DNA from: JACMRI01 sp043778625
GTDB taxonomy: Bacteria; Bacteroidota; Bacteroidia; UBA4408
Direction: 5' to 3'
DNA: 64,000 bases
Assembly: GCA_043778625.1 (NCBI GenBank)
Contig: JAYWFU010000031.1
Location: forward strand, 1 to 64,000
This document shows positions 17,225 through 26,044 of the stretch, one piece after another; within the stretch, counting starts at the first letter, position 1; every line of letters starts with the position of its first letter. Position numbers and translations under genes: made by a program. The notes beneath the pieces were generated by a model. It ran no database searches, was not told the DNA's origin, and was given only the letters and a program-made list of their open reading frames with translations.

Positions 17225-19317
17225 GTTTTACCACTTTCTATTGTTTGTAATTCAATTTTCATAGCTGCGTGTTGTGGCAGGTTTAAGTTGGGGTCTTGGT
17301 TCATAATATCAATAGCGGTGTTGCGTGCTGCGATTAGTATTTGTTGGTCTTTGGCAAGGTCGGCTAGTTTAAAATTCATAGCTCCGCTTTGTTGCGTACC
17401 GTGTATATCGCCTGCGCCACGTAGTTTTAAATCTACTTCGCTTATTTTAAAACCGTCGTTAGTTTCGCACATGGTACTCATGCGTAATTTGCTATTAGCA
17501 CTTAATTTAAACCCTGTAATAAGTACACAATAACTTTGGTCGGCTCCACGCCCCACACGCCCTCGTAATTGGTGTAATTGCGATAAGCCAAAACGCTCAC
17601 TACTTTCAATAACCATAACCGAAGCATTGGGTACATTTACACCTACCTCAATAACCGTGGTGGCTATCATAATGTGTGTTTCTCCTTTTATAAAACGTTG
17701 CATTGCAAATTCTTTATCGGCAGCCGTCATTTGCCCATGTACTACACTTACACGATATTCGGGTTCAGGAAAAAAACTGGTAATGGTATCAAACCCCTGC
17801 ATTAAGTTTTGAAAATCGAGGGTTTCGTTTTCTTCAATTAGTGGGTACACTACGTAAATCTGTCGCCCCAACGCTATTTGTTCACGCATTAATCCATAGG
17901 CCATCAACCGTTTGTTTTCGGTATAGTGCATTGTTTTAATAGGCTTACGCCCTGCAGGTAGTTCGTCTATAACGGATATGTCCAAGTCGCCGTATAGTGT
18001 CATGGCTAGTGTGCGAGGTATTGGTGTGGCCGTCATTACTAACACGTGCGGTGGCGCTATGGTATTTTTTTTCCAAAGTTTAAAGCGTTGTTCTACCCCA
18101 AAGCGATGTTGCTCATCGATAATGGCAATGGCAAGGTTTTTAAATTGCACTACCTCTTCAATAAGTGCGTGCGTACCAATAAGTATATTTAGTTTTCCTG
18201 ATTTTAAATCGTTGTGAATAACCCGCCTATCCTTGGTTTTAGTACTGCCTGTAAGCAATGCTATGTTAATGGGTAAGTGTTGCAAAAGCTCGCTAATACC
18301 ATTAAAATGCTGTGTAGCCAATATTTCGGTAGGTGCCATTAAGCAAGCCTGATAATTATTATCAATAGCTAATAACATACTCATTAACGCCACCACGGTT
18401 TTGCCACTACCTACATCGCCCTGTATTAAGCGGTTCATGTGTTTGCCTTGCGCCATGTCTAACCTAATTTCTTTCAGTACGCGTTTTTGTGCGCCTGTAA
18501 GTTCAAACGGTAATAGTTTGTAAAAATCGTTAAAGTACGCGCCAACAATGCTAAATACGTGCCCAGGTATGTTTTGTAGGTTTAGTTTTTTTTGTTTGAT
18601 GAGTTTGAGTTGCAAAAAAAACAACTCTTCAAATTTCACTCTATTTTGTGCATTAATAATACTATTGCTATTGCTGGGGAAATGCAGTTGCACTATAGCA
18701 TCGGTGGCGTTCATTAAGCGGTATTGCTCCAGTATAGCAGGCGATAGCGTTTCGGGCAGTTGAATGTTTTTTTCGTTAATTACATTTACTAACAGTCGCA
18801 CTAGTTTTGATATTGCTTTGCTATCTAATCCGCTAGTTTTCATACGTTCGGACGTATTGTAGGCTGGGTACAGCGGTATTTGTTGAGTTACAGTGGCTGG
18901 CGTTACCAATTCCATTTCGGGGTGTACTATGCTAAACTTGCCTTTGTAATCAGTTATTTTGCCAAACACAATGTATTGATGCCCCGCTAATAAACTAGTG
19001 CGTAAGTATTTAATACCCTGAAACCAAGTTAATTCAATACTTTCGGCGCCATCGGTTAATGTAGCAGTTAAGCGTTGGGCACGTGCCACACCTTGCAGTT
19101 GCAAGTTAGTTAGTGTACCTTTAAGTTGCACATAGGGCATATCGGGCGTTAGCTCGGCAATGGTATGAAACACTGACTTATCAATGTATTTGTACGGAAA
19201 ATAGTACAGTAAATCGCCGTAGGTAAATATATTAGCCTCTTTTTTTAAAATAGTAGCACGCTGCTCGCCAACACCTTTGAGGTACGTTATAGGTTGAGCT
19301 AAAAATTGTGTTGGCAT
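17203..19317 (-). CDS. recG: ATP-dependent DNA helicase RecG
   Basis: Branch-migration helicase acting on stalled forks and Holliday junctions. 704 residues. N-terminal wedge/OB domain (about 1-250), then the helicase core: Walker A GDVGSGKT, motif II DEQH in AIIDEQHRFGVEQRF, motif III VMTATPIPRTLAMTLYG, RecG-specific ELPAGRKPI, motif V/VI ATTVIEVGVNVPNASVMVIE and QLRGRVGRG, and the C-terminal TRG region with RLRGAGDIHGTQQSG. The hairpin at its 3' end is built partly from its own codons. A full -7 box sits 16 nt before the ATG. Confidence 0.97.
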   Translation of the reverse strand: MPTQFLAQPITYLKGVGEQRATILKKEANIFTYGDLLYYFPYKYIDKSVFHTIAELTPDMPYVQLKGTLTNLQLQGVARAQRLTATLTDGAESIELTWFQGIKYLRTSLLAGHQYIVFGKITDYKGKFSIVHPEMELVTPATVTQQIPLYPAYNTSERMKTSGLDSKAISKLVRLLVNVINEKNIQLPETLSPAILEQYRLMNATDAIVQLHFPSNSNSIINAQNRVKFEELFFLQLKLIKQKKLNLQNIPGHVFSIVGAYFNDFYKLLPFELTGAQKRVLKEIRLDMAQGKHMNRLIQGDVGSGKTVVALMSMLLAIDNNYQACLMAPTEILATQHFNGISELLQHLPINIALLTGSTKTKDRRVIHNDLKSGKLNILIGTHALIEEVVQFKNLAIAIIDEQHRFGVEQRFKLWKKNTIAPPHVLVMTATPIPRTLAMTLYGDLDISVIDELPAGRKPIKTMHYTENKRLMAYGLMREQIALGRQIYVVYPLIEENETLDFQNLMQGFDTITSFFPEPEYRVSVVHGQMTAADKEFAMQRFIKGETHIMIATTVIEVGVNVPNASVMVIESSERFGLSQLHQLRGRVGRGADQSYCVLITGFKLSANSKLRMSTMCETNDGFKISEVDLKLRGAGDIHGTQQSGAMNFKLADLAKDQQILIAARNTAIDIMNQDPNLNLPQHAAMKIELQTIESGKTNWSRIS

Positions 19318-19333
19318 ATATTTATTATTTGTG

Positions 19334-19341
19334 CAAATTTA
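19334..19341 (-). promoter_or_regulatory. Bacteroidota -7 promoter element for recG
   Basis: Minus strand TAAATTTG, a full TAnnTTTG match, 16 nt before the recG ATG at 19317. It overlaps by two bases a TACATTTG on the plus strand (19340-19347). The latter lies too close to the GNAT ATG to be its ordinary promoter. Confidence 0.55.
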
Positions 19342-19349
19342 CATTTGAA

Positions 19350-19892
19350 ATGTTAAACAATCAACCTCAAATTGCTACTATTATTTTACGCAAAATTGTA
19401 CCTGCTGATGCCCTCGTAATTACTACATTACGTAACACACCTCAAGTATTAAAGTATCTTGATGCAACTGTAATTACTAACGCTAAGCAAGCTAACACTT
19501 ACATAGCCCAACTGCGTAACGAAAAAACTAATTATGCACGAGTCATAGTGTACAATGGTATATTGGTGGGAATTTGTTATTTAAAAGATTTTAATACCAC
19601 GCATCGTTTTGCATTTATTACCTTTTATTTAAATAATAACTATTGGGGCAAAGGTATTATGCAACATGCGCTTACACACTTTATAAGTACTGCTTTTGTT
19701 GATATACCAGCCTTGCATCGTATTGAAGCGCAAGTACACGAGCATAACGAGGGGTCGTGTGCATTGCTTGCACGTATAGGTTTTACTAAGGAAGGAGAGG
19801 CTCGTAATAATTTTTTTGTAAACGAACAACCATTTAACTCGCAGGTGTACTCGCTCTTGCGTACTGATGTTGTTAATGCAGCTATAAAATAG
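19350..19892 (+). CDS. GNAT-family N-acetyltransferase (RimJ/RimL type)
   Basis: Acetyl-CoA-dependent N-acetyltransferase, about 180 residues from ATG 19350. A longer reading from 19308 would overlap recG and is rejected. The order IILRKIVPADALVITTLRN, VGICYLKDFNTTHRFAFITF, NNYWGKGIMQHAL (acetyl-CoA loop, variant of the usual R/Q-x-x-G-x-G/A) and IEAQVHEHNEGSCALLARIGFTKEG fits the family that modifies protein N-termini or small amines. It could be a ribosomal-protein or antibiotic-type acetyltransferase; the substrate is not readable. A glycosyltransferase follows by 33 bp. Confidence 0.85.
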   Translation: MLNNQPQIATIILRKIVPADALVITTLRNTPQVLKYLDATVITNAKQANTYIAQLRNEKTNYARVIVYNGILVGICYLKDFNTTHRFAFITFYLNNNYWGKGIMQHALTHFISTAFVDIPALHRIEAQVHEHNEGSCALLARIGFTKEGEARNNFFVNEQPFNSQVYSLLRTDVVNAAIK

Positions 19893-19925
19893 TAGTTTTA
19901 CTACCGTATAAAAAACACACTGCAC

Positions 19926-21107
19926 TTGAAAATATTACAACTTTTACCTCGCTTTCCGTGGCCATTAAAAGATGGTGGAGCTATTGGGTATTATAATTTT
20001 ACGCAAGCCTACATAGATGCAGGACACGAGCTTACCATAGCCGCTCTCAATACTAATAAGCACTATATTAATTATAACGATATACCTGAACAATTGTGTA
20101 ATAAAGCTACTATACATTTGGTAGATATTAATACTGACATTAACAAAAAAGATGCACTTCTAAATTTGTTTACCACACAATCGTATAACATACAACGCTT
20201 TGTTAGCAAGCAATACGAGCAATTAGTGGTAGATTTGTGTACTAATACTACCTACGATTTAATTGTATTTGAAAGCATATTTGTAGCCCCTTACTTAACT
20301 GCTATACGTGCCGTAACACCTGCTAAATGTGTATTGCGCCAGCATAATGTAGAATTTAAAATATGGGAAACATTAGCCGATAATACCTCTTGGGGAGCTA
20401 AAAAAATGTATTTAAAATTACTAGCTAATCGCTTGTGTACGTTTGAAATTAAGGCCTGTAATAGTTTTGATACCGTGTTTCCAATAACGCCAACCGATTA
20501 CGAAACATTAGTAACCTGTGGCGTAACTACTCCCATGCACATAGTTCCGTTTGGTATTAATACCAAAAAAATGCCCAGTTACAAAGCGCCGCAAGGCATT
20601 ACATTTTTTCACTTAGGTAGTATGGATTGGCAACCTAATCAATTAGCGGTGCAATGGTTTATCGATAACGTGTGGATACCTCTTGCACCACAATACCCTG
20701 AGGCTACGTTTACCATTGCAGGTAGGCACATGCCCCCATATTTTATGCAGTACCATAATACTTATAACATACAGGTAGTGGGCGAAGTATCTAATGCCAT
20801 TGAATTTATGCAAAGCCACGCAGTGCAAGTGGTACCATTATTTGCAGGCAGTGGCATACGTGTTAAAATAATAGAGGCCATGGCCTTGGGCAAATGTATT
20901 GTAGCTACACCGCTTGGTGCGCAAGGTATTAATTACACATTAGACGAAAATATATGTATAGCTGATGATACCGCCGATTTTTTAAAAGAAATAGTAACCC
21001 TTATCGAAAATCCCGAACGTATTATTACCATTGGAAAATCCGCTCAAGTAATAGCACAAACTGAATACAATATTGATGTATTAGCACAAAAAATAATCGA
21101 CAATTGA
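19926..21107 (+). CDS. Family 4-type glycosyltransferase
   Basis: 393 residues, GT-B fold. The TTG start at 19926 gives MKILQLLPRFPWPLKDGGAIG, the correct start pattern (nucleotide-binding loop at the front), and no ATG is available upstream. N-terminal acceptor domain to about 190, C-terminal donor domain about 200-390 with FHLGSMDWQPNQLAVQWF, FTIAGRHMPPYF and VPLFAGSGIRVKIIEAMALGKCIVATPLGAQGI-type sugar-nucleotide loop (Glu of the EAMALGK motif conserved). Similar enzymes build lipopolysaccharide or exopolysaccharide sugars. No polysaccharide cluster is nearby, so the product is unclear. Confidence 0.88.
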   Translation: MKILQLLPRFPWPLKDGGAIGYYNFTQAYIDAGHELTIAALNTNKHYINYNDIPEQLCNKATIHLVDINTDINKKDALLNLFTTQSYNIQRFVSKQYEQLVVDLCTNTTYDLIVFESIFVAPYLTAIRAVTPAKCVLRQHNVEFKIWETLADNTSWGAKKMYLKLLANRLCTFEIKACNSFDTVFPITPTDYETLVTCGVTTPMHIVPFGINTKKMPSYKAPQGITFFHLGSMDWQPNQLAVQWFIDNVWIPLAPQYPEATFTIAGRHMPPYFMQYHNTYNIQVVGEVSNAIEFMQSHAVQVVPLFAGSGIRVKIIEAMALGKCIVATPLGAQGINYTLDENICIADDTADFLKEIVTLIENPERIITIGKSAQVIAQTEYNIDVLAQKIIDN

Positions 21108-21575
21108 TAACGTTACAGTCGCTATTGATAATTATCAATCTTACTTCAAGTAATGAACTTAACAGTATTTAGGGTTTGAAAAATTATACTCTATTTTTTT
21201 CAATAACACAAATCAAAAAAAAGCGTAAATACAACTGTAATTTAAAGAGAATTAGCCCAAAATTCTAACCAAAGAAATGATGTTTAAAAGCTGATTTGGC
21301 TCAAAAAAAACGCACAACTCAACATAGGTTAAAAACACACGTTTTACTGACGAGATAAAAGCGTACGTTTTACTCCTTTCGAAACGAGATTTTGGTCCAG
21401 AACAAATCGTTGGTCGTTGTAAGTTTGAAAACAACTCCTGTGTTTTAGTAAAAAGTAATAATTTGCATAAACTAGAGTTAAAAAATATTGCAATGACAAA
21501 TAACTATAAAAACTATAATTTTAAAACTATATTGAGCTAATTTACTTTCATTCATGAACAGCATACTTACATTAG
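21108..21575. other. 468-bp region without a convincing gene
   Basis: It contains a perfect 16-bp A/T palindrome (ATTGATAATTATCAAT, 21124-21139), which may help end the glycosyltransferase transcript, and a 10-bp direct repeat (ACGTTTTACT at 21339 and 21365). A 60-codon frame on the minus strand (21252-21434) has no family likeness and no start context. I see no RNA gene in it. It also separates convergent genes. Confidence 0.6.
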
Positions 21576-24500
21576 TTAATTTAATACGCTCAACTTTGCA
21601 CGACCTAGTTTATTACCATTTTGCAGGCGTATATAATACAGTCCGTTACTTAATCTACTAACATCTACCAGTTGTGTATACCCGCCAACAGCTTGTGAAG
21701 CATTACACACATTACGTACTAATTTACCGTACATATCGTACACATCCAATTGTACATGTTGGCTAGCATCAGTATTAATGTAAGTAATATAAGCCAATCC
21801 AGAAGCTGGGTTAGGATATATCTTTACGTCAATACCAGTAGTTGAGTTATTAATTATAGCGCCTTTGTTTTTAATACTTTGCACACCATTAGTGCCTACA
21901 CTATCAATAACCTCTACTGGCACTTGGCGTGTTTTGCCTTTGTAGGCTACACGAATAAAAGACTTCCCTTTTTTAATACCCTTAATAATATTGGCATTTA
22001 TTTGGCTTACTACTTTAGTATTACCCATTGTAAACGCTACGCCTGGCATATTTGTTATATCAACAGCACCGTTACCTGCAAAGTAGCCTGTAACTTCAGT
22101 ATTAAAGCTACTGCCTAAGGGTATGTATATTTTTTTAGGATATACGTGCATGCTATCTAATGTTAAGTTTTTAGTGTCAGTGATTAATGTTGCTGAGTCG
22201 GTAACGTAACTTGCACTATCGTGTGCTGCTACTGCAATTTTAATTTTACCCACGTAATTGGTTGGTACAGTATAATTTACTTTATAATGATTAGATAATG
22301 AGTCGTAATACATTTCTTGCAAATCGTTAGCTTTTAATCCAACTAGTAGTGCAATTTTAGGAAAATTACCTGTACTCGACACCTCTATCGGAATTGTATC
22401 TCCCGGATTAACTGCAATTACTGGAGGTAGTTTTAACTTAACCGTTCCTAGGCCTTGATTAGTTACATTTACTTGGCTACTAAATTGTTGATTATACAAT
22501 TTGCCTACTGTTGAAGTTAATACTTCAGGCGTAAAACCTAGTTTAGTAAAATCAGTACTTGTGGTTGGGTTATTATCAAGTAAACGTATCACTTCGTTAA
22601 TAAACGAAGTATTGTCAGGAGAGCCTACATGTTGTTGTAATGTATCAAAACTGGTTAAGTAACTTCCGCTTAATCCTCCTGTTTGAGATTTAAGTGGTAC
22701 AATTAAGTCTGATTCAGGCTGACCAAAAAGCCTATCATGAAATTCTCGCGCTGTTTCACCTAATTTTTTATATCCAAATAAAGTTCCGCCTATTGCAAAA
22801 GCCGTTGAGCCAAATAAACTATTAAATGATGCTGAGGGCGTTGTGGAAACAATACAATGCGAAGGTACTGTATTAGCGTTTAAGCTTGCTCCGTTTAGAT
22901 AGTTGGTTATTCCGTTACCATCAACACTCAAATCCTCAATGGCACCTGCATTAGCATCTTTACCAGCAAATTTCAAAATAAATTTAGTAAAGCCTGCATT
23001 ACGTAATAAGTTGCCACACTGGCTACCTGAGTGTGGGGTGTTAAGTGTAATAAGTGAACGTACATCGGTTTTTTTATTATTTTTCTTTGTTGTAAATTCG
23101 GAACTCTGTATGTATGCTCGGGTAAGAATACCTCCCATACTATGCCCTACTACATCTACACTACCTGCGGAATATCCTGCGTCAACCGCTTTTTTAAGTA
23201 AGAATGTTATACCATTGGGCACAACGTTTTTATTTGTTTCAAATTTTTGGTCATTACTTGTTGAGTAATCAACTCGGTGTAATATTGCATCAAAATAATT
23301 ACTAGTACCTACTAAATCAGATTCCATAATTGCAAATGCCGCCGCCTCCGACCATAAGCCATGTACCATCATTACAGGTGCTCTATAATAGCTAATCATA
23401 CGAGTTTCTATAACGGTATTAGTAATTGTATTGTATACTTCTACCGAATCATCTTTTTTCACTCCATTAACATCTAAATACTCTGGGTGAGTTAACCTAC
23501 CTTCAATTACGCCATCTTCAGGAGGTGTATTCATAGTAAATTTACCCCACAATTCAGGCGAAGTAGTCGCATTTGAATTTTGAATTCTAAATGCAAAATC
23601 AGCAGCATTGGCACATGTAGTGCATGACTCTGGAAATTTATATTTTATTATAGTAGCACTCGAACCATCGGCACATACTTTAAATGGCTTTTGGCTTGTA
23701 AAACCAGTTGCTTTCGATGACTGTTGAAAAATTACTTTACCTGAGTGTCGCCCTTTTTTACGTCCCCCCTCTACAAATATTTCATCCTCAGTAAGCGCAT
23801 CGTTTATAAATGTAATTACACCATCGTTAGGATCTGTTACTGTAATTGTAACAGAATCGGTATGTGTACTGCCATTGGCAGAAGTTATAGTTAACGTAAC
23901 AGTAAATCTGCCCGTATCATTAAAAGTATAACTAGGGTTTTGTACGCTCGACACATCTCCGTTCCCAAAATCCCAAGCCCAAGCTGTTGGATTGTTGGGA
24001 GATAAATCAGTAAACTGAACGGTTAATTTAGCAGGTCCTTCGTACACGTCGGCTTCAAAATCTATTGAGTCGCTTGCGGCATCAATTACAGTAATAGTAT
24101 ATTCTTTGTAATCTGATCCATTACCATTATCAACCGTTAAGCGTACTGTAAACACACCAGTATCATTAAATGTATAACTCGGGTTTTGGTCCGTTGAGTT
24201 ATCGCCGTTACCAAAATCCCAGTTCCAGCTGGTAGGGTTGTTGGTTGAAGCATCAGTAAACTGTACTGTTAAGGAAGCCTCTCCCGAATTAACATCGGCT
24301 GTAAAATCAGCCACTGGCGCTATAGTAGAAGCATTAACTGTAATTGTAGTGGTAGAACTTGTAATTGAACCATTACCATTATCAACGGTGAGCGTTACTT
24401 GGTACGTTCCTGCGCTATCAAAAGTGTAATATAAATTTTGATCGGTAGAAACTACCACACCATCTACTTCCCAGCTCCATGTGGTAGGGTTTTCGGTAGA

Positions 24501-25967
24501 GGTATCATCAAAACTAACAGTTAGCGGGGCATCGCCAGAGGTAGCATCGGTAGTAAATTGTGCAATACATTGTGCCGTAGCTGAGTTTACCGTAATAGTA
24601 GTAACTGATGAGGTGCTAGTACCTATTGCATTAGTTACCGTTAGCGTAACACTGTATGTACCTGGGGTTTGATACACATTAGATGGATTAGGGTTAGTAC
24701 TGGTATTACCATCGCCAAAATCCCACAACCAACTTGTGGGAGTGTTTAGCGATTGGTCTTCAAAATTAACTAATAGTGGTGCGTCTCCACCATAATTATC
24801 AGCCGCAAACTGTGCTGTTGGTGCTATTGCATTTACGGTTATGGTTACCGTGTAAGCTGTGCTACTTCCAGTAGCATTAGTAGCTATTAACGACACGGTG
24901 TAAGTACCTGGTGTGGTAAATGTATTTGATGGGTTTTGTGCTGTGCTGGTGTTACCATCGCCAAAATCCCACGCCCAGCTTGTGGGGCTGTCAGTTGAGT
25001 TATCAGTAAAATTAACGGTTAATGGGGCATCGCCCGAAGTAACATCGGGCGTAAAGTTAGCTGTGGGTGCAGGAGGTGCGTTTACGGTAATGGTAACGGT
25101 ATAAGCTGTGCTACTGCCAATAGCATTAGTAGCTATTAACGACACGGTATAAGTACCTGGTGTGGTAAATGTATTAGACGGATTTTGTGATGTGCTGGTG
25201 TTACCATCGCCAAAATCCCATGCCCAGCTTGTGGGGCTGTCCGTTGAGTTATCAGTAAAATTAACTGTTAGCGGAGCATTACCCGAAGTAACATCGGGCG
25301 TAAAGTTAGCGGTGGGTGCAGGAGGTGCGTTTACGGTAATGGTAACGGAATAAGTATCAGTACCATCAGCGTTGGTTACGGTAAGTAATACGGTGTAAGT
25401 GCCTACAGTAGTAAATGTATTAGACGGATTTTGTGCTGTGCTCGTATTACCGTCGCCAAAATCCCACGCCCAACTCGTAGGGTTGTTGGTAGAATTATCA
25501 GTAAAGTTAACGGTTAATGGGGCATCGCCCGAAGTAACATCGGGCGTAAAGTTAGCCACAGGAGGTGCTGCAGCGGCGGCTACCGTACCACAATCGCTAC
25601 TGCAAGCGTAATCGGTAACATAATCGCCATAAATTGGGTCTCCGTTAGCATCATAACCTGCTATTGCGTTAGCGTCGTAATAGTAATCATCAACACTTAC
25701 ACAGTGCTGCGCACCATCGTTAGTTACGGTAAATTGTGAGCCTGAGCCAGCTCCACCGTCCCAACTATACGAAATAGTACCTTGCCCGCTACCCGATGCA
25801 CTAAGGGTAGAAGTACCATCACCGTTATCAAACACAGCTACTGAAACCGAACACTGCGCCACTGAAGTAGCGTAAGATGTAATTAAAAAAACAAAGGCAA
25901 GTGTAAGTTTAACAAGTACATTTACTATTTTATTTTGCTTTAATACTGAAGAGTAAATTTTAGTCAT
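21576..25967 (-). CDS. Large secreted PKD-repeat / lipase-like protein with T9SS sorting domain
   Basis: 1,463 residues from ATG 25967 (a TTG four codons earlier is weaker). Residue numbers below count from that TTG. Signal peptide to about 41; N-terminal beta domain; seven PKD domains at about 140-217, 222-300, 304-383, 388-465, 472-549, 554-631 and 638-714 (each with a WDFGDGNTS-type core, degenerate in the fifth). An alpha/beta-hydrolase domain about 860-1140 has oxyanion-side HGLW, nucleophile elbow VDVVGHSMGG (Ser947), Asp1091 in SDLIVP and His1117 in QQHVGS as the probable triad. Beta domains follow, then a T9SS type A C-terminal domain about 1388-1467 (IYPNPASG, LSNGLYYIRL). It should be an exported or surface esterase/lipase held by PKD spacers. 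Confidence 0.9.
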   Translation of the reverse strand: MTKIYSSVLKQNKIVNVLVKLTLAFVFLITSYATSVAQCSVSVAVFDNGDGTSTLSASGSGQGTISYSWDGGAGSGSQFTVTNDGAQHCVSVDDYYYDANAIAGYDANGDPIYGDYVTDYACSSDCGTVAAAAAPPVANFTPDVTSGDAPLTVNFTDNSTNNPTSWAWDFGDGNTSTAQNPSNTFTTVGTYTVLLTVTNADGTDTYSVTITVNAPPAPTANFTPDVTSGNAPLTVNFTDNSTDSPTSWAWDFGDGNTSTSQNPSNTFTTPGTYTVSLIATNAIGSSTAYTVTITVNAPPAPTANFTPDVTSGDAPLTVNFTDNSTDSPTSWAWDFGDGNTSTAQNPSNTFTTPGTYTVSLIATNATGSSTAYTVTITVNAIAPTAQFAADNYGGDAPLLVNFEDQSLNTPTSWLWDFGDGNTSTNPNPSNVYQTPGTYSVTLTVTNAIGTSTSSVTTITVNSATAQCIAQFTTDATSGDAPLTVSFDDTSTENPTTWSWEVDGVVVSTDQNLYYTFDSAGTYQVTLTVDNGNGSITSSTTTITVNASTIAPVADFTADVNSGEASLTVQFTDASTNNPTSWNWDFGNGDNSTDQNPSYTFNDTGVFTVRLTVDNGNGSDYKEYTITVIDAASDSIDFEADVYEGPAKLTVQFTDLSPNNPTAWAWDFGNGDVSSVQNPSYTFNDTGRFTVTLTITSANGSTHTDSVTITVTDPNDGVITFINDALTEDEIFVEGGRKKGRHSGKVIFQQSSKATGFTSQKPFKVCADGSSATIIKYKFPESCTTCANAADFAFRIQNSNATTSPELWGKFTMNTPPEDGVIEGRLTHPEYLDVNGVKKDDSVEVYNTITNTVIETRMISYYRAPVMMVHGLWSEAAAFAIMESDLVGTSNYFDAILHRVDYSTSNDQKFETNKNVVPNGITFLLKKAVDAGYSAGSVDVVGHSMGGILTRAYIQSSEFTTKKNNKKTDVRSLITLNTPHSGSQCGNLLRNAGFTKFILKFAGKDANAGAIEDLSVDGNGITNYLNGASLNANTVPSHCIVSTTPSASFNSLFGSTAFAIGGTLFGYKKLGETAREFHDRLFGQPESDLIVPLKSQTGGLSGSYLTSFDTLQQHVGSPDNTSFINEVIRLLDNNPTTSTDFTKLGFTPEVLTSTVGKLYNQQFSSQVNVTNQGLGTVKLKLPPVIAVNPGDTIPIEVSSTGNFPKIALLVGLKANDLQEMYYDSLSNHYKVNYTVPTNYVGKIKIAVAAHDSASYVTDSATLITDTKNLTLDSMHVYPKKIYIPLGSSFNTEVTGYFAGNGAVDITNMPGVAFTMGNTKVVSQINANIIKGIKKGKSFIRVAYKGKTRQVPVEVIDSVGTNGVQSIKNKGAIINNSTTGIDVKIYPNPASGLAYITYINTDASQHVQLDVYDMYGKLVRNVCNASQAVGGYTQLVDVSRLSNGLYYIRLQNGNKLGRAKLSVLN
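24831..25562 (-). repeat. Three tandem near-identical PKD coding repeats
   Basis: PKD units 1-3 of the large protein repeat with a period of 246-249 bp (82-83 codons). Copies two and three are almost identical at both protein and DNA level, and copy one differs mainly near its end. Units 4-7 are diverged. This suggests recent duplication or gene conversion of units 2 and 3, and the region may be prone to length change or assembly collapse. Confidence 0.85.
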
Positions 25968-25993
25968 GATTTTTTTCAATTTGTAATTATTGT

Positions 25994-26001
25994 CAAATAT
26001 A
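25994..26001 (-). promoter_or_regulatory. Bacteroidota -7 promoter element for the PKD/lipase gene
   Basis: Minus strand TATATTTG, a full TAnnTTTG match, 26 nt before the preferred ATG at 25967. The position supports the ATG over the TTG start, though both lie downstream of the box. Confidence 0.55.
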
Positions 26002-26044
26002 GTAAAAACTATTAGTAATTGTATTATTAATAGTTAAAATGCAA

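Noticed and set aside
21252..21434. 60-codon frame on the minus strand
   Set aside because: No family likeness, no promoter box, no conserved start; probably chance in a non-coding gap.
24831..25562. Regular repeats that could suggest a CRISPR array
   Set aside because: The period is about 246 bp, the repeats translate as PKD domains, and there are no short identical repeats with unique spacers.
24238..25611. Several open frames on the plus strand across the PKD region
   Set aside because: They are the complement of the repeated PKD coding units, recur with the same 237-249 bp spacing and have no start context or family likeness.
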